DNA from: Progne subis subis
Lineage: Eukaryota; Chordata; Aves; Passeriformes; Hirundinidae
Reading direction: 5' to 3'
NCBI GenBank assembly: GCA_022316685.1
Contig: JAKJHU010000016.1
Span: forward strand, 434,001 to 498,000
DNA length: 64,000 nt
Shown here in pieces: positions 1 through 14,400 of this stretch (positions are counted from its first letter, which is position 1; each line of letters opens with the position of its first letter). Under the pieces are notes generated by a model. The model was not told the DNA's origin and ran no database searches. It worked only from the letters and a program-made list of their open reading frames with translations. A program made the translations under genes and the position numbers.

Positions 1-3000
1 ACCTGTACTGCCCTGTCACTGTAAGAAGTCATCAATTAAGCACAGTGTGCTTGCTCCAGGCACAACTACTGCCTTTAGTCCCAGGGCTCACAGAAAGAAC
101 TCCTCACATCCACAAGCTCTCATCCCTGCTTTCACTCACAATCTTGGAAGATGCACCTTGGCTTATCAAGCAGAGTGTTGAAGTTCCACAGCCACAGGTG
201 CTCTTGGGGATGAAATTACAGTGCCTAAAATACAGTTTAGATGTTCTGGACTAGTTTGAATGTTCTGGACTTGCCTTCAATCAGAAGAGGGAAGCAGAGT
301 CAGAAGTGTGTATGAGCTGAAACTCCAGAAGCCCAGCTGAGCTCCACAGAAGCTTTGCCTGTCCAGCCATGGATCCCCACTCATTAAGGTCTCCCTGTGT
401 GCAAAGAGATCACATGCACACATCTGGCATCTGCACATCGCATTCAATCACATCCAGCATAAACTGCCCAGGGAACACCTTGCATGTCTTGCTGAATGTA
501 GTTCTCAAAGCACTGTCTTTAAATCTAGTCAAGTGTATTTGATGCTTCAGCAGAAGACACACATAGAAGGGTGGAAGATGACCTTCATTAGAATAATGGT
601 GTTCTGTGTCTTAAATCTCAGAAGAACCTGGATTTGGAACTAGGATCATCAAATGGGTAAGACTCTTTGTGCTCAGAAGGGGACAAGGACACTTGTGAAT
701 TGTACTGGTAATTTTCGTGTCGGCTAAGTTGTTTTCTGGGAATCTTTTGACAAAGGCCTGAGGGCCACTGTGTCTCATACTTATGCTCATCTATAAATTG
801 CTTTCCTCACTGTAAATGTGAGATTACATAAACCTCTGCCATTGATGACCGATTGACCCTACTTTGGGAATGCTTTTAACAGGACATCAGATTTTCCAAA
901 GATACCAAGTGGTACTTGGAAAGGAAAAGAGTATTTTCTTACACCAACCACTGCAGATGATTTCTCTGAGATGTTGACTCCAAATTCACTGTTCTGTTTC
1001 CACCCTTCCCTCTCTCCCATAAATCCCCAAATCATTTGAATTGGTGTGCTGGCAACAGATCCATTTAAAATACCACTTCATCTGTTTCTTCTCCCTCTCC
1101 AAGCAGTGTTAGTATCCAGATTTAGGCCTGTGTTCCTTAAATGGATGAAACTCTGCACACTCAGCAACAGGCAAAAATGCATTTATAAGTGGGTTAATCT
1201 CTTTGCCAGCTGACTTTATTTTCAGGGAGTCTCAGCCCTTTTCACTCCTGGATTTCAAAATGTACAGGCCCATGTAGTGATATAAATCAGGTCAGGTCTG
1301 AGATTAAAGGTGTGGAGATGAGGCAGAGAGAACATAATCAGTGCCTGCATGCTGCTACAATGCTAATGACATGGTTACAAGGAGTAACTCTAATCCCAAA
1401 TGTCCTGTGTGCTCTGCAAAAACGTGTCAAGCTAACCTTCCAGGATTTGAGATAAACCCACTGAACTGAACTGTGGCTTTTTTTTTTTTTTTTTTTTTTT
1501 TTTTAAGTGGCAGATGCGAGTTAAAAAAAACAACAAACAAACAACAAACCAAACAAACCAAAAAAGCCAAATGCAAATGCATAGATTTAAAAATAGAAGC
1601 TAAACCAGTTTCAGATTTCTGGCTAGATGGCAGATCATCTGGTGAGAAAAAAATAATAAAAATACAATGGCCAGAATATATTTTAAAAAACAGGAGTTTC
1701 ATTATAGAAATGAGTCATGAAACATAGAGGAAACATATAATATTTCTGCAGTACGATCATTATCCCTCAGGTTCTGGCCTTAATTGTCTGCAACTATTGT
1801 AATTAAGCATAGGCAAAACTGTGAGCTGGGTAGTTGTGCAGTTCCATGTTGTAATTATTACAAGAATAAATAATTAATATTTGGGGACAGTATTCCTGGT
1901 AGAAAGGTATTTTTAAAACTTCTTTCCCAAGGTGATTTGTTATGTAAATGCACGAATCCCAGACTGGTACTTCTAATTAAATCAGAGATTTCTACCAAGG
2001 TGAGCGTGTTAGATAACAGAGACAGAAAGCTGCATGTCCAAGCATGCAGTTGTTGAACTTATTTTTAACCTCTTTATCATACTTGGTCTATCTTTCTTCA
2101 GACAGATCAGCTACTAATAGCGACTGCGTTTGGGACTTGTTAACGTTTCTGTAGGATTAATTTGGATCAGACTGTCAGCCAGTTTAGCCCGATTTTATAA
2201 CACTGATGAAGGATTTGTCTTGAAAATGCCAGAGTCAAAGCTACAGGACCAGGATTTAATGAAACAGAGTAGACCACAAATCACAAGTAACAAGGTCCCT
2301 TTAGGTATTTGAAGCTTAGTGGATAGTACCAGTATTTGAGTCCTTCTAGCTTTGTCTTTCATCAGGTGCTTTTGGACATTTGCACCTCAACTGATAGTGT
2401 ATTTTAGGGTTGTATTAACAATGTTTTACTGATTTAACATGATTACATAGTGCGAAATTGTATGGATGGTTGTTCTCATGCTGATGGAATTCACGGCTTA
2501 ATAAGATCTGAGAAACAACGAGATATTTCACTGTAACAGGTAAATTAAAGAAACAATCTTTTAATGAGAGGTTGGGCAAAAGCTGTCTGGGGAGTATAGT
2601 GACAAGGTGAGCAGATCAGCATCTTCTTGTTATTTCAATAGAATCATCAGCAAAGATTCTGGATAATTTGTTCATTGAAACTGCACTTGGCAATTCAGTT
2701 CAATGTAGAAAAAAAAACATTGGTGGAGACCAAATAAAGCAAAGCTTGACTTTGATTTAAAAAAAAAAAAAAAGTTTTAAAACAAAAAACATTCTTGGTT
2801 TTGTAGGATGGACACTTTTGTTAAGATGTTTTGCTGTGGAATGGAATTTTTTACATAAAATAAAATAAATAAAATATTGCTACTTGAATTTTGCCAGTGT
2901 CATGTATATCCATCATGTGTCCTCCCATGTGTCTCATTCCTCCCTCCTCTATCAATTTTAAGCCAATTACACAGATCCTGAAAAAGTAAATCAGGTCTAA

Positions 3001-4414
3001 GAGCTCAGACAGATCCAGAGAACCTAATCAAGACAAGGATCTTTCCAGCTCTGATAAGAAGCCACACTTAAGTTAGATAATAAGACTAGTTTATTTTTTA
3101 AAATTAAGTTAAATTACTCTTTACCATATATTTTATACTAGAAATTGGTTGTTCCATGAGAATATGACTATTTATTTCTGTAATCTTTCAGTTCAGCCCT
3201 GGAAGGGAAGAGATCTGAGTTTCATCAAAGTTTACAGCAGTGAAATCCTGGGTGATCTAAGTTCCCATTGACTATAGAAGCATCCCACAGTCAAGTGTTT
3301 TTTATATCCATAATTATTTTTCTCTAAAAGCTGATTTCATATCCTCCAAAACCCACAAAAAACCTCTTGGTAAGAGAAGTTTCCTATCTCTTTTGCCAAT
3401 CAGCTATGGTCTCCAAGCTTCCTAAAACTGAGTTTTACTTCAAACACTCCTTACTCAAAAGCATTTTCCTGAATTGTATGTGTACTACAGAACTAAGGCC
3501 ATGCAATGGAAGGCAAACCTCAGTGATGCTCAGGCAAAGGCAATTTCATCAGCTGCTGTATGTCAGCAAACTGGTAGCTACCATGAGTGCTTGAACACGA
3601 GGATGTGATTTTCTAGTTATCTTATGGCTGTGCTCAGAAATCCACTTTTTTGACTTTATTTTTTTCCCCATTCCACTAAGGTTATGTACAGTGGGCAGGG
3701 ATTGCAAAGCCTTGTGCACAAGCACAAGATTTAATGCAGGATATGTGTATGCAGGTAGAGCTAGAGTCCTGAACCAGCAGACCTGTTAAGCACATTCTAA
3801 ATTCCCAGAGTATGCTGCAATGCTGACTAAAGACAAAGCTTCTTGCATGCTTAATGGTAAATACTTTTCTGCAGAGGGATCTTATCCATCAACTTCTTCC
3901 AAGTATTGTTTAATTCTGGAAACTACTGTTCCCTAGAACATCAGTATTACCTGATGCACAGCACATTTTACCTGATCTCTCTACAAATCCCAACAACTTT
4001 GTGTTCTTACTTGCACATCTGTAGTGAGACTCAGCACCAGGTCACAGACATTAAGATTCAGGTACCTAAGTGAAGCTAACTATGTGGGAAGAAGCTGTCT
4101 AAACTTCGTTACACTCAACGGAAACCTAACCATGGCAGCTGACAGACTGCCTGCTGCACTGATCTCTTCAAGTCACTCTCAAACAGCAGCCTGCATGAGG
4201 AACTCCATGTTCCACTGAGTTAGCCTGATGACCTGCTGTAGCTTTGGGAAGTCATGGGTCTCTTCTGTAACGTGTGCAACCTCTGCCACCTCTGTGCAGT
4301 GCTCCCAAGTGTCCTGTGACTTCTCCAGTGGCACATTTGAGAAATGACTCAAGAAGTTTATCTTCAGTGACTAGAGAAGGAATTCTAAACTTGGATAATA
4401 TGTGGGTGCTGTCA
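1..4414. other. Upstream flank, no gene recognised
   Basis: AT-rich sequence with many stops in all frames. The longest open frames (69-91 codons) show nothing recognisable, and one of them is simply the translated T-run. Visible structure is limited to a 27-T run at 1478-1504, followed 18 nt later by an A/C-rich patch to about 1566, and an A-run near 2759-2773. Confidence 0.7.
1478..1566. repeat. T27 run plus A/C-rich low-complexity patch
   Basis: T27 at 1478-1504, an 18-nt spacer, then A8 followed by CAA/CAAA/CCAAA units to about 1566. The T-run and A-run could pair as a weak hairpin. It resembles the larger A/C tract near 17.7 kb and its G/T counterpart near 49.4 kb. Most likely it is a retroposon-type tail or slippage product. 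Confidence 0.75.
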
Positions 4415-4480
4415 CTGTGGGTTAGAACCAGATGATCTTTTAGACACCTTCCAACCCAAATCATTCTGTGATTCTACATT
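4415..4480 (+). mobile_element. CR1 LINE 3' end fragment
   Basis: The run GGTTAGAACCAGATGATCTT at 4419-4438, followed by ACCTTCCAACCCAAATCATT and CTGTGATTCTA to about 4475, is the characteristic 3' end of avian CR1. Its short tail repeat is reduced to ATTCTGTGATTCTA. Only this terminal segment is recognisable, as expected for heavily 5'-truncated CR1 copies. The sense strand is plus. Confidence 0.8.
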
Positions 4481-7400
4481 TTAGACACTGAAATGCATCA
4501 ACCTTTAAAAAGATGTTCTCATGTTATTCATGTAAATCCCATTCAAAAAATATTTGCATTCTTTAATACTAAAAGCAGAAACAGAATATTGCTTGAGTTT
4601 TAACACAGCTGATTAAAAATCTGTGCTTTCTTATCACTCACTGAACTGGCAGTACAGCACCAACTGTCTGGTCTTTTAGGGAAGAGTAAGGGCTCTCTAT
4701 AGCTAAGAAATATCTGAAATTCTTCTCTGTCTACAGTGCTTTGAAGCTTCCCTCTATAAATTCTTGGATGCACAGATTTTATTTTGCAGGCAAGATAGTT
4801 CAGGCAAGATTGGCCAAGTGACAGTTGAAAATCTCTCTTTCTCCCAGGGCTGGCAATTCTGATCAAAAGAACCCAATCTATGCCTTTTGCAAAACTAGCA
4901 AAGACTATGAAGTCTCTGTATTGATGCACTGTGCATATTCTGAGCTTTAAGAAAGAGCTGAAGGAGGATTTTTGCAGGTGAAGGGAAAAAAAGCTGGGGA
5001 AAAAACCACCAAAAATGAAAAGAAGTTTTTAAAGCACCTTGCCCCAAGTGTAAGCTTGCCTAAGATACATCAGTCTGTGAAGCATTCATACAGTTCTCAC
5101 AGTCATTACTGGTTGTAATATCTTATGCTTTTATTTGGATGTGCTAGGATGTTTCAGCCTTCAGTCATTTCTGTTCCTTTAGAGCCCAGTACACAGTGTT
5201 TTTCACTGGGTAATCTCCTAGATATTAAAGTTGTGAAGGAAATTGAAGTGTCTCAGTGCTGGAAATATTTTCTAACATGTGTATTTCTCTTGTGTTTTGA
5301 GGTATAAGAAAGAATATAACAGATCTTGATATTTATAAGGTCTCTCTGTATTAAAAAAAAAAAAAGGTGCTTATTAACACAGATATTGTTTCAGATGCAA
5401 TACTTTGTTACATCATGATGATTCTTTGATGATCTGACACAAGCTCTGCTTGACTAATTTAGTTTTGCTCCAAAAGCCAGACTCAGGCCAGCTGGTTTGG
5501 CTGAACATGATGGGGAGAGTAGAGAACTGAGCCATCATACTGAAGTGAGGCTGACAGGACCAATTCATCCTTCTGTGATCTGTGCCCACTCCCTTGTGGT
5601 GCAGAGACCACACACTCCAGGAGCTGGACATCCTTCTGCACACCGACGAAGTGACTTTTGGCATAGCTGGCAGAACAGTGGAACACACCTTTGAGGAAGA
5701 CAATAGGGATGAGTAGGAAGAAAGGAGCATGCAAGCAAGCTGGACACTAATTATTCTAGTTTTTTACAGATTTCTTCAGGATTTCTAATGAAATAAAAGT
5801 AGGAAAATATACAAGGTATGCAAAGTTTTTATTTTATTGTATTTTTCTTGCTCTCTAATAAATAAAACCATAGGGACAATAAAACCCCACATATGGGATG
5901 CATCAACCAAGAAATAACACAGATGGATATAGAAATATATGTAAACACTTTAAATAATATATAATGGGTAGCCAAAGTCTTAAGTCCTCACACATTTGAG
6001 TTTGGTATAAAAATTCTGTTGACACTAAGCAAAACTGTTCAGAGCTATGTCGGTGTACAGATATTCTAAGCATTTTCACATTTTCACAAACTATTTGTTG
6101 TATGTATATAAAGAACAAAAGATATCTAGAGGTCAACCACTGAATTCTCTCTGTATTGCTAAATATAGAGTCTAGTCCATGAACTAAGCATGAATGGCCA
6201 CATATAAGACAACTGCAGTTGGGTGAGATGGATCCCATTTACTGCTTTTAAAAATCTCTTGGCCTGATAAGGGGAAAATGAACAGACCTTCCACAACATG
6301 AAACTGTAATTTATCAGAAATAAAATGGCAATTTTCCTCTATGTTCTTACATTTTCTCTGTCTTCTACAGCTGTAAAAAGAGTAACTAGCAAATGAGAAA
6401 AATACCACAGACTGACATCATGTGAATTATGAGACCTTCAGCTGATGACAGTCTACTAATAGATAGGATTCAAAAGAAAGAAAGAATGGAAAGAAGAAAG
6501 GATAGACTTAAATAATGACCTGGATTGATATTCTGCTTAAAATTTGGCTGTAAAATGTCCATTAAATGAGACAATGGACTTCCTTGCTATGCAGTGTCTG
6601 CTCCAATCCTATCTCTGTCAGTGGAGCTGCATCGCAGTAATGCATCACCACATTTTGGTGACAAAATACAGTGTTTATGCCAGTAATACTGCAAAGAGGA
6701 CCATTCTGAAACTGGCAACTCAACAAGTACAGTACTAGAGTACTTAATATGGAAATCTTCTGTCTTTTAGTATCCACAGTTTAAATTTTGCATTTTGAGG
6801 TTTTAAAACTCATTAAATTATTCCTTGCCTTTTTAATCTGAGTCATTCTTCAATCTCCTGGCAGCATTCTGTTTCTGATTAATTCTTATTAAGTAACAGC
6901 AATAATAGAAAAATTACTATCTTGTCTTGTAGAATTTGGCATTTCTAATAACTGTTACTATTTCCACAGTTGAATGTCACATACAGAATACAATCTGAAA
7001 CAATGCTAAACTTTTAAAATCTCTTTCTAAAGCATATTGGATTTCTTTTGCATTTTCATTATGACTGTGACCTACTATGTTTTCTCAATAGTTTATTTTA
7101 ATAATGCTGATATTTCCTTATGTGAAGTAAACAATGAAGCCAATCTTTCCACTGTAGGAAAAAAAAAAAAAAATCTCTGCTGTAGAAAAAATTAAATGCA
7201 TTATTGTGCAATATGCTAAAAAAGAAGGGCAAATTGGATAATCCAAACATCTGGTTTTGTTCACAAATGCAGTGTAAAGATCCATAAACCTATCCAGGGT
7301 AAATACAGACTGCTTTACATTTAAAAGTCAAATTGACTACCTACAGAAGAGGATCTCTTTTTTCTTATTAGAATGGTCAGGTTTCAAGGTTCTTAACAAC

Positions 7401-8443
7401 GAGGCTCAGTACATATTTCAGGTGAAACCATGGAAACTGTAAGGAGCCATTTTACTCAAAATAGAAATACCACAAATGACCTTGACATTTGGAAGCTGAT
7501 GCTGCACATTGTTATTTAGATTGAGAACAATGGGCATATTATAATGTCTTCTGTTCCAAATTTGTTATTGGTCTTCCAAGAAGGAGTGTTTGAAAGCTGG
7601 GGACTCCTCTTTCATGGATGCAAGGGGTCCCCTGTGTTGAGGAAGACATTTGGTGCAGGTAGCTCTGTGTGAAGCTCTGGGTTATGGAAGCCCAGAAAAG
7701 AGCCTGTGAACTGCTGATGTTCTGTGAAACAAAGGGCTCGTGGACCTGTGGCTCAGCCAGGCGAGGGACACTCAGGGATGAAGCAGGAGTGATGACCCGC
7801 AGGCTCCTGAGCACTTAGACTGTGCTGGTACAAAAGCCCAGGGTTTCCCTTGTTCCAGGTCCCTCCTTGGAGGCACCCTTTCCAAGCTGTTGTTGTGTTA
7901 TTGCACCAGTTACATTCTTTTAAGGATCGAGAGGTCTGAGACTTTGCTGTAGGAAACCTGGGGTCAAGATGGTGAGGAAACCTGGTCCTCACCAGAATGG
8001 AGCCTCAGTCCCAGCTTAGGTGGTGCCAGTGTGGCTCCTGGATGGTCAGACAGGGAAGTTTCCTCAACACCTCTTTTGCGGGCATCTTTTTATGGTGACT
8101 AGGTAGAAAAGTTGGAAACATGCAGGAAGACATGACAATTGTAAATGATGAGACTTGAGAGAGCAGAACTCTGAGGAAATCATTTGCACCCAAGGACTGT
8201 AGTTTTAATTCTCTCTGAAGGCACAACAGGGAAAACTTCTGCCCTGAAGCAGCTGAGTGTAAATAGCTATGTGTAGAGACAGAAATTTTTCTACCTTACA
8301 TGTCTAAACAATACTAACCGTTTAAAAATACTGATGAATTTACAGATTTAATCTTCTCAAGGATGTTGAATGATGTGATTTCTTAGTCTACAACTCCTGC
8401 ATAACATTCAAACCGCTACCATCTTTAAACAATTGAAAACTCC

Positions 8444-8492
<49 letters not shown>

Positions 8493-11400
8493 ATCAAATC
8501 ATCCTTCTAGGAGCCACATTTCTCTTCCTCTTTGAATGAAATGCTTGTTGCTGAAATGTAATTGCTGATCCAAGGCCAAGGAGAGAATAGGGAAGTCAAA
8601 CTTCTCAGAAGAGGACCCCTCCTGACAGGGCCCTACAAGAACACACAGACAGAGAGTCAAAGACACTACATAAAGAGGTTTCAGATGCACTCCAGTTCTT
8701 TGTTTCTCAGAGGACAATATAATGGGTTAAAGGCTGGAGAATAGGTGTGTGGCAAAGGAAATTTTAGCACTGAATTTTGTGGGGCCAGGATTTTACCCTT
8801 TGACTTTGGACAACATGTCCCTTCTAGGGTGTAGCTAACATCTAAAAAAAGCTCTTGCTTAATTCACTGCCCACACCTAATTCACAGAACACAAACCAAC
8901 ACATCAGTGAGAATTTCTGCTTGCATAGTGCAAGTACAAGAGTACACTGGGTACCATACAAGGAGAGAGCAGCTTGGATTGCCTTCTCCAGTGATTTTAT
9001 ACAGCTCCATTGAATCCACACCCTTTCTTGCAGTTTTTTTCAGTCTAATTCTTTCCTTTTATTTGTTACTAGTATGAGAGTAGTCTGTGTATGAGTATGC
9101 CTGTGTACATGCATATGTGCATGTAGATAATAATAGTTTTTACTAATATTCTCTTTCATTTTGGGCAGTAATATTTCTTGCCAAGATATTTAATACCTAA
9201 AGAAACCTGCTAAAACCGCCTTTGAAGCTTTACTTATTTTGTCTTGTCCTTATGCTGGGAGCAACTGTTCCTTTAGGTGATTGATTGGAAGCCCATTTTC
9301 TGACACTTCAGATCCAGCAATAATAGCTGTAGGGGCAACCATGACAGACTAAAAACATCAGAGTGAAAATCTGGTTTGTGAGCTACATTATAGGCAGGAT
9401 TTTATTTTAAAACTATTTATTATTAATTTTACATAGCCATTTCATATGCAAAATCATTTAATTTCATTCACAACAGGTAACGTTGCATATTGAAAGTTTC
9501 TTGTACAAACACAAGCTCTGTCCTTGTGGCACCAAAGGGTTTCTGAGGAGTGGTAAAGACAATTAAAACCTCAGTGTTTGCTCCTGCTGACAGCGGCAGC
9601 AGCAGTCCCAGAGACATCCTATATGACATCAAGCCTAGCATGAGAGCCTTGAGGTCACACTCTGCAGTGTGTCCTTGAGCACTGCACAACACCCAGGTCT
9701 CTACAGACACCTCATAATAACATAAAAAGTAATAAAAACCATTTTCTTGCAAGTAAGAAAATGAAAGATCACCATCTGGGTGAAAGCAGGGAGGTAGTGG
9801 CTTGATTTGGCTGAGAGGACTCATGCTCAGAGGCAAACTTGGGTCAACAGCCTTCATATACTGCTTAGTCCCTAACTTTTTTGCAAGTTGTATTACTGGT
9901 CACAGGTATAACAGAGAAAATACCATGCACTTAGCATCTGGGCCAGGACCATATTGTCAGCTGGGGTGAGTGGAGAAAGGGAGCAGATAAAGCCTCATCT
10001 CCTCACAGTTGTGTGGAAACTGTATTTGCAGAAGTGCTAAGGTCTGGCGATGCCTCACTACTCCAGATGGTATTTCTGATGAAAATCTCCCACCTCCCTG
10101 CTAGGATTCAACCTGCTAGCTAAAGCTAAAATTAGAATAGGTCTTCCCCAAAATGTCATGACAATAAATGTTTTACAAGTGTCTGTGACCCTAAGCTGAA
10201 GAATTGCACAGGCTGGTGACTTAGGTTAGCATTAAAGGGAATTATCATTTAAAGAAGCACTGGAACAATCTCACCTTCCTCTTCTTGACCGTAACGAGAG
10301 AGCTGGATCACATCTGGAGTACGCAGTGGAATCTGCAGTGTGACTGCAGAAATTGACTAGGGAAACAGTGGGGCTAGCTTGCTTTTCCAAACTCTTTGAG
10401 AAGGTATCCTTGCAGCCCAATGCATGCCCACCTGTCCTTTGTGGGGAACACAAAAAATGCCAGTCCCCATGGTATGCAGGACCCAGCAGATCAAGTCACC
10501 ACATCTCTGCAGTGATGCCTCTCACTTCAGCTCCGCTGCAACAGGGTTCCCCAGTCCCTGCCCAAGTGATGAACACTGTATTTATGCTCAGTGACAGCTA
10601 AGCGGCTGATCTCAATCCTAATGGTAGAACAACCCCAAAAGTATTTTCCTGAACCACAGGGAATAATTTTTTCCTTTAACTCAGAAGACAATTTGGGCCA
10701 CACAGATCAGAGCTCAGGGCAATAGTAGGGTAGGAGGAATGGGAGGCTGCAATAGTTTAAATTTACTGATGGATTTCATAAATAAGCCTCCACGACTGAC
10801 ATGCCTAAAAGCTTTCTTAGGTCAGCAACTTCATAGACTACTGCATGTTGAAATGAACCTTCAGAGTGCCCACATTAAAAACATGTTTTTGAGGATAAAA
10901 GGTGAATAATGCTTTAGCATATGGTTCCTCTTAAAGCATTTCCCTCAGTTCTTTTTTTGAGCCTCATAATAATAAACACATAACTTCAGAATAATTTTGC
11001 ATGCATTCCTCTAAGAGATCTGCTTGTTTTTTTTGTATAGGGACCCTAAGGCTATAAAATATGCCTTATTCTGGGCAAATTATTCGTCCTAAAACCCAAC
11101 AAAATCCTGCTCTCATATCTGGCCTAAATTTGTTTTGAACATTGTTACCTATTTACCAGCTGCTTTCCTGGCTAACTTTTTGTAACTCCTTTTTTACTGT
11201 ATTGCTTCAGATCAGGTAATTGTAAATAGCTCACTACATTCCTTTCTGGTTTTCACACTCTAGGTAGAGAATTTGGTTTAAGTGTGGGGGTGCACAGTAG
11301 CCTAAGGGCTTTGAAATGGCTTTACCATTCCAGACGTAGGTAGGAGAAGTCTTAGGGACTTATCTCAGAGTATAATTCTCCTCATTTCAGCAGTTTTCTC

Positions 11401-14400
11401 CTTTTTCAGGTCTACTGAAACAGGAAGTAGCTAGCTTCTGTACTGGCAATTGAAGAATGTTTTTAATATTCTCAGATTTACTGAACTGATTATGTTAAAT
11501 CACATTTTGGATGCCAGTGTTTCATGAGAGTCTATTCTCATCACTCCTTCTTGTATTACTCTCACTTTGTGCTACTTTTGTCTATGTTCATCAATGTTCA
11601 ATTACTTTATCGCAACTCTCTAATTAAACTTGCTCATGATTTTATTCAAAGATATTGATTCTGAATGGCATGTGCTTTGCCTGGACAAACACTCCCTCTT
11701 TGTGTGAAGGCAGAAGTGCTGATTCTAGGTGGCACACTGCTGATTCCCATCTGAAGTGACTTGCTGGGTGACACCTTGGAGCACCAATTCGAACACTGGA
11801 GGGGGCCAGGAAAATGTCTTTGGTGTGTTTACCTTTAGACACACAGTAGATTTACTTAGAAGCTGGCAGAGAAATTGAATTTTTTCTTGTTCGCTGTTTA
11901 ATGGTGCAATATAGATTTTGTGGGTTTTTTGGTATTTTGTACTAAACCCCCTCCATTTTGAAGGTACTGATGTTTGTGGTCAGGCCACACTGTGCCCCAC
12001 TAAAAGCCTACTGCATGTCCCAGTGACTGGCCTTGGGGGATGATGACCCAGGAGTTCCCAGATATATTTATGTTCCTGTGTACTGGCTTTTGGAGAGGAT
12101 ATTTTTACTCACTGGCATTCTTCCATGTTTCTTCTATTGTGGCACTGTTATTTTGTGATTTTGCCAGTGTGTTTCCCCTGAGAGAAACTAATGATCAGGT
12201 GGTAAAAAGAAAAAAAATAGCAAATGTTCTATTCTAATACAGAATTTTAAATTAGCATATGAGCAAAAAATTCAAGCAGCTATTTCCAAGTATTTTGACT
12301 TTGTCACTTAACATTTTAAACCAGCATATGTAAAAGCATATGAGTTTAGAGAGAAGAATAATGTTTAAGGTTGGTTAATGTCATAATGCATATATTAGCC
12401 AAACATTAGTTCACTAGCTTATAAATAAATACAGAACTCTTGCCAAAGGGCTGCTGAAAGGTGACATTGGAATAAAGCAGCAGATACTGAGAAATGAGAC
12501 CTTTGTGAATGAGTGAGAGGGAAGTCTGGTTTAGTCTTTGTTCATGGCTTTGATCCTAGGTTAAAACAATGCTTTCACAGCTTTGGATGAATGTTTATAT
12601 CATCTTAAAAGCAGGATGTAGTAGAGAGACTGGGACTTTCATGGAAAAAATGTGAACACAAAGAGTGAAATCGCATTGAAAGGCACAGTACAATTCCCTT
12701 CTTCCTCTTCCATGTAAATTGTCTAAGTATCTCATGCCTCCTTAATGCCTACTGCTGCGGCAGTAGGAAAAAAATGCTTAAAACCAGCAGTATAGGGGTA
12801 AGAACACAATTACAGGCACCAAATATATATCATATATCATGTCCCATCTTATTACTGCTAGGTTACCATGACCCTGTATACATTCCTACCAAAGTATGTG
12901 TTCAATAATCTGGTATGTCTTGCTTGTAAATAACTAGGAAAAAAGGTATCTTTGATGATTAGCTGGTGGATTATCTGCCTTTAGATATATCTTGCTTGGG
13001 GCTAGAGTGGAGCACTGTGCTGCAGAATGAGCAGCGGCTCAAAGCTGCCCAGAGCCTGTGGTGCTTGAGGGAAGGGTTCCAGGCTGGCTGGCTCCAGAGG
13101 GAAGGAAAAGGCTGGCTCCTCTCCTTCGATGGATGAAGCCCTCACTGCTTTCCTTTGACCTGAGATACTGCCCAGATGAAGGTTCTCTGCTGACTCAGAA
13201 AGCTTCCTGCATCACCCCACTTGCCTCTGCCCCACCAGACAAATTCCTAGCAGTCTGACATGTTACAAGATTGGGAATTAGAGCCTTTTCCTGCCCCTGC
13301 CTATTTTGTTACTTAGCATTTATCAACATGATCTCAAGACGTTAATGGTATGTATAAAAAGAAAATATGTTTTAGCTTCTCCTCGTGTAATTTATGCTTT
13401 ATATTTTTAAATTTTTATTTTATTCTTTACATTCCTTATGTATAAAACTTGACACTTACTACATTTCAGTTTATTTTTCAAAATAAGACGTTTTCTGTGT
13501 GTGCATAGGAGACACATAAATAACTGAGAGTCAGTTCCACTTTTAAGATGCTTGCCTAGCTTTTTTAGACACACACACTGGGCTTTTGCTTGAGAAGGAA
13601 AGTCTAATTTTGAACACAACTGTTAAAATTATCTCAAGCAGATTCACTCTAACTTACTTCCTGAGACTTGGCATCTTCTAAAATAGAACAGTAAGCCCTA
13701 TAAAACCATTGCTATGACTAATATAAGTGCCATGGGCTTCATCCTGCTACTAGGCACTCAAAGCAGAGGCATGTTATTGGCGTGGTGCTGGATTCAGCCC
13801 TGCAACAAGCAAGGTGTGTCAGAACCTTCCCTTTGCAGGTGTCCTTACCACCTGCAGCTTCTGACTGGGCCCCAGCCTGGCGTAAGCGCTTCACCACCTC
13901 TCCATGCCTGATGATCCCTGGATGGCCATCTGAATCCATCATTCCCACTACCCTGGCCCCACTGTGCATCGTGGGGCTGCTGCCTGGGTGGGAGTGCATG
14001 GCAGGCAGGCTATAAGGGGGAAGAATGACTTCAGTGAGAAAACACAGCCGTCTTCTGTGGCATGTACAGTGTTAATACTGATGGGTGTCACCTCTAAGTT
14101 CATTATATTTGAGATTTTCTCTTTTCTTCCTTTCCCTTTCCCCTATTGCTTTGCACTTCCACGGCATTCATGGTTTCTTTATTTCATTCATGAGACTGCA
14201 GCTAGTCCTTCTCTGGAGACTGACAAACGTTATTGTGGATGTCTCCCAACAGTATCTGACTGCGATTAAGGTCCTTTCTTGTACTAAACGAGCTCTTTAG
14301 TATAGGATCTGCTGTTACAGGTGCTCTCTCTGACATCTGAAATTAAAATAATGAGCTGTTCTCTCCCAGCAGTGAGCTGCCCTCGGGAGTTCATTAGGAC

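Noticed and set aside
7540..8060. Possible LTR or unknown repeat in a GC-richer patch
   Set aside because: I could not find matching termini, TG...CA ends or a second copy in the window, so no call is made.
9468..9857. 129-codon minus-strand frame as a gene
   Set aside because: No recognisable domain, promoter or splice context. Length is within chance for this much sequence in six frames.
13714..14300. Several overlapping 65-101-codon frames
   Set aside because: The frames overlap on both strands in a locally GC-richer patch, none dominates and none resembles a known protein.
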